Assembly (NCBI GenBank): GCA_030599435.1
Contig: JAUVNZ010000112.1
Location: 1-5,759 of the forward strand
Direction of reading: 5' to 3'
DNA: 5,759 nt
Origin: Gammaproteobacteria bacterium
GTDB taxonomy: Bacteria > Pseudomonadota > Gammaproteobacteria > SZUA-152
How positions within the stretch are numbered: position 1 is the stretch's first letter; each line of letters starts with the position of its first letter. Of this stretch, positions 5,494 to 5,759 are shown one piece after another. Under the pieces are notes generated by a model that was given only the letters and a program-made list of their open reading frames with translations, made no database searches and was not told the origin of the DNA. Made by a program: the position numbers and the translations under genes.

Positions 5494-5759
5494 ATGGGTG
5501 TACCAACAGCAGAAGAATTACAAACAGCCCTGCAAGAAACCGCTCGTATGCGGGAACAGGGCGAAGACCCTCATCACATAGCAAAGGCTTTACTCAACCT
5601 TAATTACCGTGTTAGCAAGTTAGAGAACGTAATGCATGCCGCCGAATTGTATATGCGCTCAGGTGAAGGCGGCCAAGAACATGCCGAACTTGTTCGTGCT
5701 ATTAAATCCGCAAAAGATGCCAGCTCAAATACGGCAGATCATGACAAGCTGGACTATGG
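5494..5759 (+). CDS. Small conserved-looking protein of unknown function (5' part, 88 codons visible)
   Basis: The ATG at 5494 is preceded by a strong Shine-Dalgarno GGAGG (5481-5485) at eight bases. The frame then stays open to the right edge, so the gene is at least 88 codons and the end is not seen. The visible protein begins MGVPTAEELQTALQET. It is rich in Ala, Glu, Leu and His, contains MREQGEDPHHIAKALLNLNYR (19-39; key EDPHHIAKALL), and looks all-helical and soluble, with no signal peptide, membrane segment or metal motif. It reminds me of short unnamed gammaproteobacterial proteins with an EDPHxxAKxLL stretch, but I cannot name a family or function. It lies 91 bp after bcp on the same strand and could be the third gene of that transcript or have its own promoter. 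Confidence 0.75.
   Translation, partial: MGVPTAEELQTALQETARMREQGEDPHHIAKALLNLNYRVSKLENVMHAAELYMRSGEGGQEHAELVRAIKSAKDASSNTADHDKLDY

Noticed and set aside
1..5759. CRISPR array, defence island, tRNA or rRNA, intact transposase
   Set aside because: No regularly spaced repeats with unique spacers, cloverleaf-type sequence, rRNA-like sequence or complete transposase frame was seen on either strand.

Overview
The window looks like chromosomal housekeeping DNA from a gammaproteobacterium of moderate GC content. The protein sequences and gene order resemble Pseudomonas and related marine lineages (Pseudomonadales/Cellvibrionales type). On the minus strand the order is dapA, bamC, an MBL-fold hydrolase, purC. 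On the plus strand, divergent from dapA, are gcvR and bcp. From memory this is the arrangement of the P. aeruginosa dapA region. No gene here is diagnostic to species level.

Layout. Positions 3-164 hold the 3' end of an AT-rich, unrecognised plus-strand gene that converges on purC. Positions 4104 down to 244 form a four-gene minus-strand block: dapA (lysine/diaminopimelate synthesis), bamC (outer-membrane assembly lipoprotein), a WalJ/YycJ-like metallo-beta-lactamase-fold hydrolase, and purC (purine synthesis). A roughly 250-bp divergent promoter region follows. Then come gcvR (two ACT domains), bcp (thioredoxin-dependent peroxiredoxin) and the start of a small conserved-looking gene of unknown function that runs off the right edge.

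The non-genic DNA is the more unusual part. Between dapA and bamC lies a 159-bp near-palindromic element with terminal inverted repeats (3071-3229), probably a MITE-like non-autonomous insertion. Its outer end encodes the last six residues and the stop codon of dapA. Four gene boundaries also carry different short tandem duplications: 18 bp before purC, 25-26 bp x3 between bamC and the hydrolase, 15 bp x3 before gcvR, and 14 bp x2 at the bcp stop. The copies before purC and gcvR duplicate the Shine-Dalgarno region.

I see no defence system, CRISPR array, RNA gene or intact transposase. The candidate novelties are the insertion element, its capture by dapA, and the duplicated ribosome-binding regions. 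I do not find a new multi-gene system here.
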